Below, piece by piece: positions 1-6,943 of a stretch of DNA of 64,000 bases. The notes under the pieces were generated by a model. That model was not told where the DNA came from. It did no database searches and was given only the letters and a program-made list of their open reading frames with translations. Location of the stretch: contig CAWENB010000003.1 of assembly GCA_963810525.1 (NCBI GenBank), positions 186,001-250,000 of the forward strand, given 5' to 3'. Source of the stretch: JAICLK01 sp963810525 (GTDB taxonomy: Bacteria > Patescibacteriota > Saccharimonadia > Saccharimonadales > UBA4665). The first letter of the stretch is position 1; the number at the start of each line of letters is the position of its first letter. A program made the position numbers and the translations under genes.

Positions 1-216
1 CAGATCAGCGAGGACGGCGGCGATCATATCGACGATTTGGCGGAGCTGGTCCGTATGGATCGCAGCCGGCTGCTGCACATTGTCTCATCCCTGCAGCACA
101 AAGGGCTCATCAACATCGAGCAACTCGGATATGGGGCCTGGCTTAATCTCAACACCAAAGGCCGCCGCTTCATGCAATACTTGTGGCCGGAATCAGCGGT
201 CAGATTCAAATCCTGA
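1..216 (+). CDS. C-terminal fragment of a winged-helix (MarR-like) regulator
   Basis: The frame is open from the window edge and ends in TGA; its start lies outside. The 71 visible residues have the order expected of a winged-helix DNA-binding domain: an acidic helix, a recognition-helix-like stretch (MDRSRLLHIVSSLQHKGLI, about residues 19-37), then a wing (GYGAWLNLNTKGRRFM). The pattern 'R..L..IVSSL..KGLI......G....L...G..F' is typical of MarR-type repressors. Ligand and targets cannot be judged from this part. It lies upstream of, and in the same direction as, the two-component genes, about 50 bp before their operator, so co-regulation is possible but not shown. Confidence 0.6.
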   Translation, partial: QISEDGGDHIDDLAELVRMDRSRLLHIVSSLQHKGLINIEQLGYGAWLNLNTKGRRFMQYLWPESAVRFKS

Positions 217-266
217 CGCCGCCGTTCTTCTGCCGTGAGGCCGGCTGACGGGCTGGCCCTTCGGCA

Positions 267-311
267 GTTAAGAAACGCTTAAGTAATTTTTAAGTAATGA
301 CCTACTATACT
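267..311 (+). promoter_or_regulatory. Triple TTAAG direct-repeat operator and -10 box of the response-regulator gene
   Basis: TTAAG occurs at 268-272, 279-283 and 290-294, exactly 11 bp apart, so all three copies lie on one helix face. Two adjacent copies read CTTAAG-N5-TTTAAG, the layout used by OmpR/PhoB-family regulators such as CiaR (NTTAAG-N5-WTTAAG). A -10 hexamer TATACT follows at 306-311, 7 nt before the ATG at 319. There is no good -35 hexamer and the repeats occupy its place, which suggests activation by the bound regulator. Autoregulation is inferred. Confidence 0.65.
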
Positions 312-318
312 TGCTGCT

Positions 319-990
319 ATGAGAATCCTTGTCGTCGAAGATGAACACCGCATTGCCCAAGCCGTCAAGCAGGGGTTTGAACAGGAATCGTACGCGGTTG
401 ACGTTTGCTACGACGGCGAAGACGGCTACAACTCAGCCCGGGCCGACGAGTACGATCTTATCGTCATGGATGTCATGATGCCGGTCATGGACGGATTCGA
501 GGTCACCCGCAAGTTACGCGCGGCAGGCCTCCACGTTCCCATATTGTTACTGACCGCTAAAGATCAGAACCGCGATATCGTAGCCGGCCTCGACAGCGGT
601 GCGGATGACTATCTGGCAAAGCCGTTTTCGTTCGAGGTACTGCTGGCGCGGGTCCGCGCCCTGCTCCGGCGCCCGCACGAAACCGCCGGCGAACTCCTGA
701 GTGCCGCTGATTTGATCCTTAACCCCAATACCAAAGAAGTCAAACGGGCCGGCAAACGCATCACGCTGTCCGCGAAGGAATACGCACTGCTGGAATACAT
801 GATGCGCAACCAGGACCGCGTACTCAGCAAGAACAACCTGATGTCGCATGTCTGGGACTTTGACGCCGACATATTGCCCAACACGATCGAAGTTTTTATT
901 AATTACCTGCGGGCTAAGATCGATAAGCCGTTCGAGGGTCCGGATATTATCCAGACCGTGCGCGGTTTCGGCTACCGCATAGCCGAGTAA
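319..990 (+). CDS. OmpR/PhoB-family response regulator
   Basis: A 223-residue two-domain response regulator. The receiver domain covers about residues 1-120, with acidic pocket E7/D8, phospho-acceptor D51 (in VMDVMMPVMDG), T79 and K101 in the usual 'KPF' motif. The C-terminal winged helix (about 130-222) has the trans_reg_C pattern, including LSAKEYALLEYMM and the terminal VRGFGYRI. It should be phosphorylated by the histidine kinase that starts 8 bp downstream, and then bind DNA as a dimer on direct repeats. The ATG lies 7 nt after a TATACT -10 box with no Shine-Dalgarno sequence, so the mRNA is probably leaderless. Three 11-bp-spaced TTAAG repeats just upstream suggest autoregulation. The stimulus is unknown. 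Confidence 0.93.
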   Translation: MRILVVEDEHRIAQAVKQGFEQESYAVDVCYDGEDGYNSARADEYDLIVMDVMMPVMDGFEVTRKLRAAGLHVPILLLTAKDQNRDIVAGLDSGADDYLAKPFSFEVLLARVRALLRRPHETAGELLSAADLILNPNTKEVKRAGKRITLSAKEYALLEYMMRNQDRVLSKNNLMSHVWDFDADILPNTIEVFINYLRAKIDKPFEGPDIIQTVRGFGYRIAE

Positions 991-998
991 GCCGAGCC

Positions 999-2051
999 AT
1001 GAAGGTCCGACGCATACGCAATTTTCTGACATCGCCGACCGGACGGCTAGCCGAGTCATACCTGCTTGTCATGATGCTCGTGAGCATCGGCTTCAGCTTG
1101 GTATTTTATCTTGCCAGTACCTACCAGCTTGGCCGGCAGCTGCCGCCCGACAGTTACCTGCATCAGAATCTCGGCGACAACTACGCGCCGCCCCCGAACA
1201 ATTCCCCCCAACCCGATAACGACGGCGACCTTGGCGACTTTTTGCATGCCCGTATCGACGAGGGTATCGCGAGCCTGCGTTACCGGTTGCTGTATTTGAA
1301 TATGGGGGCATTGGCTGTGGGCGGCGTGCTGAGCTTTTACCTGGCCCGACGAACTTTACGCCCGATCGAACAGGCGCTCGAGGCGCAAATGCATTTCGTT
1401 AACGATGCCTCGCATGAACTTCGCACGCCGCTCACCGCCATAAAAGCCGGCAACGACGTAGCGCTCAGGAACCCGAAGCTGAGCCTGCAGGAAGCCAGGC
1501 ACGTTATCCGGCAAAACGGCCAAGACATCGAACGGCTCAAGGCGCTTTCCGACGGCCTGCTATCGCTCGCCCGCAACGATCAAACCGGGTTGGCGCTCGA
1601 CGCCGTAGACCTTCAGGATATTGTCGGTGCAGCCATGACGCAGGTCGTGCCCCAAGCCACGGCTAAAAGCATAGCCGTGCACGATGAAGCGGCTAAGGTT
1701 GATGTCGTCGGTAACAAAGCGGCGCTCGAGCAGGTGCTGGTCATTTTGCTCGACAATGCCGTAAAGTACAGCGACCAAAGACGCAACATTTACATACGAT
1801 CGAGACAAAAGGGCAAAACCGTTTACCTGGACGTGGCCGACGAGGGGGTTGGCATCCGCGCATCCGACATTCCGCACCTTTTTCGGCGCTTCTATCGTGC
1901 CGACCAGTCCCGCCACGGCGGGGACCGGAACGGCTACGGGCTAGGATTATCGATCGCTGAGCGCATCATGACGAACCTCGGCGGCTCGATAGGCGTCGTC
2001 AGCAAACCGGGCGAAGGCAGCACGTTCACCCTCAAGCTCAGATCAGCGTAG
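999..2051 (+). CDS. Sensor histidine kinase, partner of the upstream response regulator
   Basis: A 350-residue membrane kinase. Two hydrophobic segments (about 20-40 and 98-116) bracket a short Pro/Asn/Asp-rich extracytoplasmic loop of about 55 residues. There is no obvious HAMP domain beyond a short linker (ARRTLRPIEQALEAQ). The HisKA helix contains NDASHELRTPLTAIKAG with phospho-acceptor H139. The HATPase_c domain shows the N box (ILLDNAVKYSD), G1 box (ADEGVGI), F box (LFRRFYRAD) and G2 box (GYGLGLSIAERIM). It lies 8 bp after the response-regulator stop, with 'gagcc' before the ATG, so the two genes form an operon. The very small sensor loop suggests it may sense membrane state or a small ion. 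Confidence 0.93.
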   Translation: MKVRRIRNFLTSPTGRLAESYLLVMMLVSIGFSLVFYLASTYQLGRQLPPDSYLHQNLGDNYAPPPNNSPQPDNDGDLGDFLHARIDEGIASLRYRLLYLNMGALAVGGVLSFYLARRTLRPIEQALEAQMHFVNDASHELRTPLTAIKAGNDVALRNPKLSLQEARHVIRQNGQDIERLKALSDGLLSLARNDQTGLALDAVDLQDIVGAAMTQVVPQATAKSIAVHDEAAKVDVVGNKAALEQVLVILLDNAVKYSDQRRNIYIRSRQKGKTVYLDVADEGVGIRASDIPHLFRRFYRADQSRHGGDRNGYGLGLSIAERIMTNLGGSIGVVSKPGEGSTFTLKLRSA

Positions 2052-2108
2052 TGCCGATGCGCATTCATATACCGCGTCAACAGGTATATATTTAGGTGAG
2101 GAGGTACC

Positions 2109-2786
2109 ATGCGGGAACTGAATGATTATCTTGAAAGCGACAGCCTGAGGCGTCACGTCCAAACGGTGAACTTCGATAAAGGGCAACTGATACTCGGCCC
2201 GAATCACAGTACAAAGTACATCCATGTCATAAAAACCGGACTCGTAAAAATCTATAATTTCGATTCGCGAGGCAGCGAGAATATTGCCGTCATTTACGGC
2301 CCGGGCGACATATTTCCACTGGCCTGGATAATCAATCAGGTGCGGCCTTCGCTTTATTTTCGGGCACTCAGCGATTGCAGCATTTATCTCCTGCAACAAC
2401 AATACTTCCAGAAGTTGATTCGCGCAGACCGGGATTTGTATGACGTTTTCGTCCGGCATGTAGCCGAACAATTCGCACTGCTTGCGACGACGATTAACAA
2501 TCTTGGCCTAAAATACGGCCGGGAGCGCGTCTGCTACCGGCTCTTGTTGACGGCCGTCAGGTATGGCGAAAACCAGCAGGGTGTGACCGTCCTGCCGCAT
2601 ATCAATCAAGCCGACCTGGCGTTAACCATCAAAATGACGCGGGAGAGTGTCAGCAAAGAAATCGCCTGGCTCGAGCGGCAAGGGGTGCTGGAGTTTGATC
2701 GCACCAGCTTAATTATTAAGAACCAGGAGTTCCTGCAAAACGTTATCGGCAAAGGTGTGCCGGTTATCTTCTTCGATAATATCTAA
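2109..2786 (+). CDS. Crp/Fnr-family transcriptional regulator
   Basis: A 225-residue protein with an N-terminal cyclic-nucleotide-binding-type beta barrel (about 10-120; GPGDIFPLAWI) and a C-terminal Crp-type helix-turn-helix (about 170-215). The latter includes QADLALTIKMTRESVSKEI followed by WLERQGVL. No cysteine cluster typical of Fnr oxygen sensing is visible, and the cAMP-contact residues are not obviously kept, so the effector is unknown. A strong Shine-Dalgarno sequence (GGTGAGGAGG) lies just before the ATG, in contrast to the leaderless neighbours. It is convergent with the pilin-like gene that begins on the minus strand; only about 20 bp separate their ends. Confidence 0.88.
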   Translation: MRELNDYLESDSLRRHVQTVNFDKGQLILGPNHSTKYIHVIKTGLVKIYNFDSRGSENIAVIYGPGDIFPLAWIINQVRPSLYFRALSDCSIYLLQQQYFQKLIRADRDLYDVFVRHVAEQFALLATTINNLGLKYGRERVCYRLLLTAVRYGENQQGVTVLPHINQADLALTIKMTRESVSKEIAWLERQGVLEFDRTSLIIKNQEFLQNVIGKGVPVIFFDNI

Positions 2787-2807
2787 GCCGGCGCCACAAA
2801 CGGTAGG

Positions 2808-3647
2808 TTACAGTAACTTGAAGCTGTCAAAGATCTGCTGATCGTAGGCGCCGCTTTGGTCGGGTGTCATCAGATGCGCTGCCTGGCCGAGCTCCAGGTA
2901 AACGAGCCGGTGTTTGTCGGCGTAATACCGCAACTGGAATGAATAATTCATGCACAGCGGGTAGGCACTCAAGCATTTCAGATTTACGTCCTGCCAGCCC
3001 GACTTATTGGCGGTTAAAGACACGAACATTGCCCTACCGTTGAACTTTTTCTGAACCCAATTCTTTATGTCAGTTTCACTGCTGGCGGGCTGGACGCTAA
3101 AGGGCAGCGGGAAGTAAGTTGCAGTAGACGAGTTTGTCTTCTCGGACTGCTCAATCAATGCGGTTGTGGTTTGTACTTTTTTACAGCCGCTGAAAGTTGT
3201 TTGGCTGTCGGAAGCTTTTTCGCCGGTCAGCTGAAAGGTGTACATCGCGTCAACGTAAAAGTTGTCGCCGTCCTGGAATATGCCGGCGGGAACAACGCCG
3301 CCCTGATCATAATACGAGGAAGGATTGGTACTCTTCCGGCAATAGGAACCGTTAGGATCGTAATATTGTTTTGGTATCTGAATCGAAAATCCGAGCTGTT
3401 TGTTGGTATAAGTATTCCAGGTAGCGCCCGGCCCTGGCGTCACGCCGGACTGGAGTAGGGTAGCGTTGGAACCGCTTTTCGTCTGACTTGAAGTTTGTCT
3501 CGATTGGGTCGAAGTCGACTTCACGGGTTTCGTTTGCCGGCTGTGCCAAACGTACCAACCTGCAACTGCTAAGACCCCCAAGACAATGAGTATAATGACG
3601 GCTTCAATAGCACTGAAACCTTTTTGATCACTTTGTATTTTGTTCAT
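2808..3647 (-). CDS. Type IV pilin-like membrane-anchored surface protein
   Basis: A 279-residue protein starting MNKIQSDQKGFSAIEAVI. The 'KG|FSAIE' motif followed by a long hydrophobic helix is a type IV prepilin leader: cleavage after Gly, Phe at +1, Glu at +5. A Ser/Thr/Gln linker follows, then a globular extracytoplasmic domain with several cysteines (YCRKS, SGCKKVQ, LKCLSAYPLCMNY) that could form disulfides. I took the ATG at 3645-3647; the frame runs further upstream, but the extra residues precede the leader and are unlikely to be translated. Type IV pili are known in Saccharibacteria, but this could equally be a pseudopilin-like surface protein. No pilus assembly genes are adjacent. 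Confidence 0.72.
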   Translation of the reverse strand: MNKIQSDQKGFSAIEAVIILIVLGVLAVAGWYVWHSRQTKPVKSTSTQSRQTSSQTKSGSNATLLQSGVTPGPGATWNTYTNKQLGFSIQIPKQYYDPNGSYCRKSTNPSSYYDQGGVVPAGIFQDGDNFYVDAMYTFQLTGEKASDSQTTFSGCKKVQTTTALIEQSEKTNSSTATYFPLPFSVQPASSETDIKNWVQKKFNGRAMFVSLTANKSGWQDVNLKCLSAYPLCMNYSFQLRYYADKHRLVYLELGQAAHLMTPDQSGAYDQQIFDSFKLL

Positions 3648-3773
3648 AGTATTTATTATTTTACGCTTCCAATCTAAGCATAAGCAATTAAATCCGAATT
3701 CAACAAAAAATTTGGGGTATCCTCTTTCCACCGATCTGGCACGTCAAGGGAGCCCTCGATACATACATTCGAT

Positions 3774-4151
3774 TTATCTTGTAACGATATCCAAAGCCTT
3801 GACTGATTGGAAGAGATTATAGGTCCACCAGCCGATGAATAGATTGATCGCCGTGCCTAAGAGATCAAATTTCATCAAGCCCACTATGGTGCTGTAGATA
3901 ATGTAGCATCCGACAATCATCAGAATAATCTTGACCAGCTTCGTACTTTTAGCAACTAGTACGATCATGCAGGCCGACGCGCTGACAATCCACCAGACGA
4001 CGGTCAATATGGTCAAAATACCACCTTTCGGCACAGAGCCGAGCATGCTCACAATAACCTGCCGCATGACAAGCGTTTGGGCTGCCGAAAATAATATCAG
4101 CCCGAGCAGAATGTAGGCAGACTTTTTTAGGTCGGGTATTCGATTCGCCAC
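3774..4151 (-). CDS. Small four-helix membrane protein, probably missing its native N-terminus
   Basis: The 125-residue reading frame from GTG 4149-4151 is almost entirely hydrophobic and contains about four transmembrane segments (AYILLGLILFSAA, ILTILTVVWWIVSASA, IILMIVGCYIIYS, GTAINLFIGWWTYNLF). I do not recognise the family. The same frame continues upstream through an in-frame TAG (4197-4199) to an ATG at 4230-4232 that has a -10 box TATGAT exactly 6 nt before it. The natural protein therefore probably began there and was interrupted by a Gln-to-stop change. Translation may now restart at the GTG, which follows AAGG. Function unknown. Confidence 0.55.
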   Translation of the reverse strand: MANRIPDLKKSAYILLGLILFSAAQTLVMRQVIVSMLGSVPKGGILTILTVVWWIVSASACMIVLVAKSTKLVKIILMIVGCYIIYSTIVGLMKFDLLGTAINLFIGWWTYNLFQSVKALDIVTR

Positions 4152-4196
4152 CTTATCGTTCCGGCGAACGCCTGCTAATGTAGCGGCTAATGCTGC

Positions 4197-4232
4197 CTAC
4201 GGATCGACGGGCGGCTTATTATTTGGCGGCAT
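4197..4232 (-). pseudogene. Leaderless 11-codon N-terminal piece (MPPNNKPPVDP, then amber)
   Basis: An ATG at 4230-4232 lies 6 nt after TATGAT (4239-4244 on the minus strand), the promoter geometry of the leaderless genes here. It encodes MPPNNKPPVDP and then TAG, in frame with the membrane-protein gene 81 nt downstream. The most economical reading is the original start of that gene, cut off by a CAG-to-TAG mutation. A regulatory leader peptide (it has two Pro-Pro pairs) is an alternative. Confidence 0.45.
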
Positions 4233-4304
4233 GGGCACATCATAGCAATAATTTCCGTTGAACAACAAACGGCCAAAAGCCGGGACGCCTTAAGGCGCGG
4301 CAAA

Positions 4305-4859
4305 TTAAAAAATGAACGGGACAAACATCTTGCTTCTGCGAACGTAAGCAGGATAGTCACGTGTGAATATCTTTGTCATATATTTTTCTTCGGCGATTGC
4401 GCTCCAGACAAAATAAGCTCCAAGTATCAGCGTAATAAGGATCCAATACCACGTAAGAGCAATCGCGGTTCCAAGCATCGCAAGCAATATGCCGGTGTAT
4501 ATCGGATGGCGGATGAGCCGGTACGGACCTGCGGTAATAAGCTCGGTCCCGCGTCTTTTATCCGCCGGAAAACCCCAGTTGCCGCCCAAGTAGATCCTGG
4601 CCCATATGGCCAGTAGCAGACCAAGCACGTAGAGCCCGAACCCGATAGCCTGCAGATGGGGGCTCCCGTGCACCACCCCCCATTGGCGCGGCAGTGACTT
4701 GATACTGAGCAACAGCAGAGTAAATAGAATCAACCGAATAAGTATTCCGACTGAAGATCTGGGTTGCGTCGGCCGCTTGATTTTTATAGCCATAGCGATC
4801 CAGTACATCCAGAATAATATCCAGCCCGCACCTATAACTACGTCTACAATTCGAGTCAT
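4305..4859 (-). CDS. Isoprenylcysteine carboxyl methyltransferase (ICMT)-like membrane methyltransferase
   Basis: A 184-residue integral membrane protein with about five hydrophobic helices. The C-terminal half carries the ICMT/PEMT/NnrU-type signature: GPYRLIRHPIYTGILL, then a helix, then EEKYMTKIFTRDYPAYVRR and VPFIF. In this superfamily the RHP-Y and E-E regions bind S-adenosylmethionine at the membrane face. The substrate in bacteria is generally unknown (lipid or small hydrophobic molecule), and true protein prenylation is not expected here. The start is ATG 4857-4859, with a weak -10 (AACAAT) 6 nt upstream. Its neighbours are unrelated membrane proteins on the same strand. Confidence 0.75.
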   Translation of the reverse strand: MTRIVDVVIGAGWILFWMYWIAMAIKIKRPTQPRSSVGILIRLILFTLLLLSIKSLPRQWGVVHGSPHLQAIGFGLYVLGLLLAIWARIYLGGNWGFPADKRRGTELITAGPYRLIRHPIYTGILLAMLGTAIALTWYWILITLILGAYFVWSAIAEEKYMTKIFTRDYPAYVRRSKMFVPFIF

Positions 4860-4898
4860 GAAGCAATTGTTCGCTTATCTTTAGTTCGGTGATTATTG

Positions 4899-5387
4899 CT
4901 AGCAGGCCGGTGATTCCCAGCTCTGCGGCAAGTTATATTGCTGTATTTCATTTTTACATATACCCAACGAACCTTGAGACACGACCGACCAGGTACCATT
5001 TGCATCGTGCGCCAACCATTGCCCGCCTCCATCTTGTCCTTTGAAGCCTACCGTTCCGTACGCGTTTGCCCCGCTTACCTCCGTAATACTCACGATAGCT
5101 ATAGAAGCGTAGGGGGCGTTATCTTTGTAGCTTTTGACAGCTTGAGTGATTTGGGCATCCGTAGCAACCGGCGGGATCGTGGTGTTGGCTGTGTTGTTGT
5201 TCGTATTTGAATTACCTGAAGAGTTCGTAGTCTGACTGTTCTGATTCGCAACATTGTACGGCGTACTTAGCTTTTTAGTGACATGGTAGATGTACCAACC
5301 TGCAACACCGATAACTGCAAATACTGCCAGAATGAGCAACCCGCTTACCACGCTCAAGCCATGTTGGTCTTTCGGGTCGTTGCGCAC
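4899..5387 (-). CDS. Membrane-anchored extracytoplasmic protein with pilin-like N-terminus
   Basis: A 162-residue protein. The N-terminus (QHGLSVVSGLLILAVF) is a single hydrophobic helix after a short charged segment. It resembles a prepilin leader (HG|L) but lacks the Glu at +5, so it may simply be a signal anchor. An Asn/Thr-rich linker (about 45-72) follows, then a compact domain ending in LGICKNEIQQYNLPQSWESPAC with two cysteines that could pair. The start is GTG 5385-5387. The 299 bp upstream hold no gene, only a small palindrome (CTTAA-AA-TTAAG near 5412-5423) and the promoter of the divergent methyltransferase-like gene. Function unknown; it belongs with the other one-helix surface proteins in this window. 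Confidence 0.65.
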   Translation of the reverse strand: MRNDPKDQHGLSVVSGLLILAVFAVIGVAGWYIYHVTKKLSTPYNVANQNSQTTNSSGNSNTNNNTANTTIPPVATDAQITQAVKSYKDNAPYASIAIVSITEVSGANAYGTVGFKGQDGGGQWLAHDANGTWSVVSQGSLGICKNEIQQYNLPQSWESPAC

Positions 5388-5686
5388 TTTAGGTTATTCC
5401 TTAATTAACTGCTTAAAATTAAGCATAAACGTAAGCGGGGGCCGAAGCAATAGATTCTTAAGCCCAGAAACTCCATGACAGAAGCGGCAATAAAAAGTGA
5501 TTGACACAAATACATTCGAATTGGAACCTGCCCCTGTCAAAGCTGAGTCGATAGAAGGAACTTTCTCGAGTTGGCAACCTGTTGAGTTACTCTACCGGGC
5601 AATACTAGAACCAAGTCAAAATCATCGCTGAGTTCCAAGCACACCCAAACTTAGCTTATAAGTTATATTTATTATATAATATACAA

Positions 5687-6592
5687 ATGTACACAGCATC
5701 CTTGGAATTAGCGCCTCATTTTGATGCTGTTGTTGCCGAGCAAACGTTTGCTCAAGCAGAGAAAAAAGACTGGCGTGATATTGGTGATTATAATAGCGTC
5801 TATGTATTTCCTTATAATAGCCGCAGCCTCCCCGGGGAAACTACGCTCGATGATTTTCTGGATGATAGTGTTTCTTCGCGTTATCCAAGGTCTCTCCAAG
5901 GCTTACTAGTTGGTTTAAGCGAGGCTAAAGGCGACCAAGCAGTACACTGGGTAGATATGGGGCCTGGTTTAGGCGTGGCTCTCCGAGAAGCTGCAAGCCT
6001 AGCAGTATTACACAGCATCATTAAGACTACCGGCGTTGATGTGCGCCAACCTGATCCGCACAAGTTAGGGATAAGACGGCTAGCCGCTATAGGCACCGCT
6101 GGATTATGCCATCTGAACGACGAGACATTAAGCCCTAATTTAGTACATGCGAATGCCGAAGATGTTAATCTAACTGAATCAGCAGACCTTATTTCGGCAA
6201 TTGAGCTCATTCAGTACTTGAATAACCCTCTAGGGGCTTTATGCAATTGGTATAATCAGCTTAATGATCACGGCATTATGCTTGTTGCAAGCAACCATCG
6301 TTGGTCTGAAGATATACGACAAAGCAGTGATAACGATGAGATTACTTCGTATGGTGATGAGGAACTTTTGCTCGAGTTGCAGCGGCAGAACGCACAAGTG
6401 GCAGTCGCTGGAAGAGGGTTACTCGGTAGCGAGCATTCATTCCGTCGGCTAGCTCTCCAAAAAATTCCAAATACTAAACTGGGATTAAGTGCTCCTCTTG
6501 TTGAAATATACAATGGCTATAAATTTTATAAAACAGTAACCTATGCCTCCACTAACGGCGAGCGACCATTACTTGAATTGACCAGGATATAA
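5687..6592 (+). CDS. SAM-dependent methyltransferase-like protein, AT-rich
   Basis: A 301-residue soluble protein. A class I methyltransferase motif I (VDMGPGLGVAL, about 86-96) is followed by an acidic strand end (GVDVRQPD), then ADLISAIELIQYLNNPLGAL and DHGIMLVAS, matching motifs IV-V of Rossmann methyltransferases. No substrate-specific motif is recognised. The ATG lies 6 nt after a perfect TATAAT (5675-5680), so the transcript is probably leaderless. Codon use and base composition are clearly more AT-rich than the flanks, and the gene sits right at the 3' side of the initiator tRNA gene. Both points suggest acquisition by transfer. Confidence 0.6.
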   Translation: MYTASLELAPHFDAVVAEQTFAQAEKKDWRDIGDYNSVYVFPYNSRSLPGETTLDDFLDDSVSSRYPRSLQGLLVGLSEAKGDQAVHWVDMGPGLGVALREAASLAVLHSIIKTTGVDVRQPDPHKLGIRRLAAIGTAGLCHLNDETLSPNLVHANAEDVNLTESADLISAIELIQYLNNPLGALCNWYNQLNDHGIMLVASNHRWSEDIRQSSDNDEITSYGDEELLLELQRQNAQVAVAGRGLLGSEHSFRRLALQKIPNTKLGLSAPLVEIYNGYKFYKTVTYASTNGERPLLELTRI

Positions 6593-6671
6593 TATTTGAC
6601 TTACTTCCTAAAATACGGGGGCTATTTTTTCCAGCCAGGGCTGGAGCCTAAAAACGATTTAGGGACTTTGG

Positions 6672-6703
6672 AGAAATAAAAAACCTCTGTAATTAACAGA
6701 GGT
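6672..6703 (-). terminator. Rho-independent terminator of the initiator tRNA gene
   Basis: On the minus strand, ACCTCTGT pairs with ACAGAGGT across a 5-nt loop (6683-6703), followed by TTTTTTATTT. It starts 12 nt beyond the tRNA CCA end. Confidence 0.85.
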
Positions 6704-6714
6704 AATAATACTTA

Positions 6715-6789
6715 TGGTTGCGGGGGCAGGACTCGAACCTGCGACCTCGTGGTTATGAGCCACGCGAGCTGCCGCTGCTCCACCCCGCG
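6715..6789 (-). tRNA. Initiator tRNA-fMet (CAT)
   Basis: A 75-nt cloverleaf with encoded CCA. The acceptor is 5' CGCGGGG with 3' CCCCGCA, giving the C1:A72 mismatch that marks bacterial initiators, and the D stem GAGC/GCTC has A11:U24. The anticodon loop CTCATAA gives CAU. The anticodon stem is CGTGG/CCACG, so the usual three consecutive G:C pairs are reduced to U29:A41 plus two G:C. A rho-independent terminator follows. Confidence 0.95.
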
Positions 6790-6943
6790 ATAGACGCGAT
6801 AAGACAAACCTATAGGTTTCCTCATCGCGAGGGCAAAATGGTTATCATCTTGTCCGGTTATTCATTTTCCTTCCTGCGGAAGGGTAAGCTAACTATACAT
6901 ATAATAGCAAACAGGGGTAGAGTTTGTCAATCGGGCGACGCTT

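Noticed and set aside
547..1059. Long frames opposite the two-component genes and similar antisense frames elsewhere
   Set aside because: They mirror strongly conserved genes, have no promoter or ribosome-binding site and give low-complexity products.
4197..4199. Alternative genetic code as explanation of the in-frame TAG
   Set aside because: TAG, TGA and TAA all end ordinary genes in this window, so recoding is not supported.
6621..6650. CCAGCC/GGCTGG hairpin after the methyltransferase-like gene as terminator
   Set aside because: The T run lies before the hairpin on the plus strand and no T run follows it on either strand.
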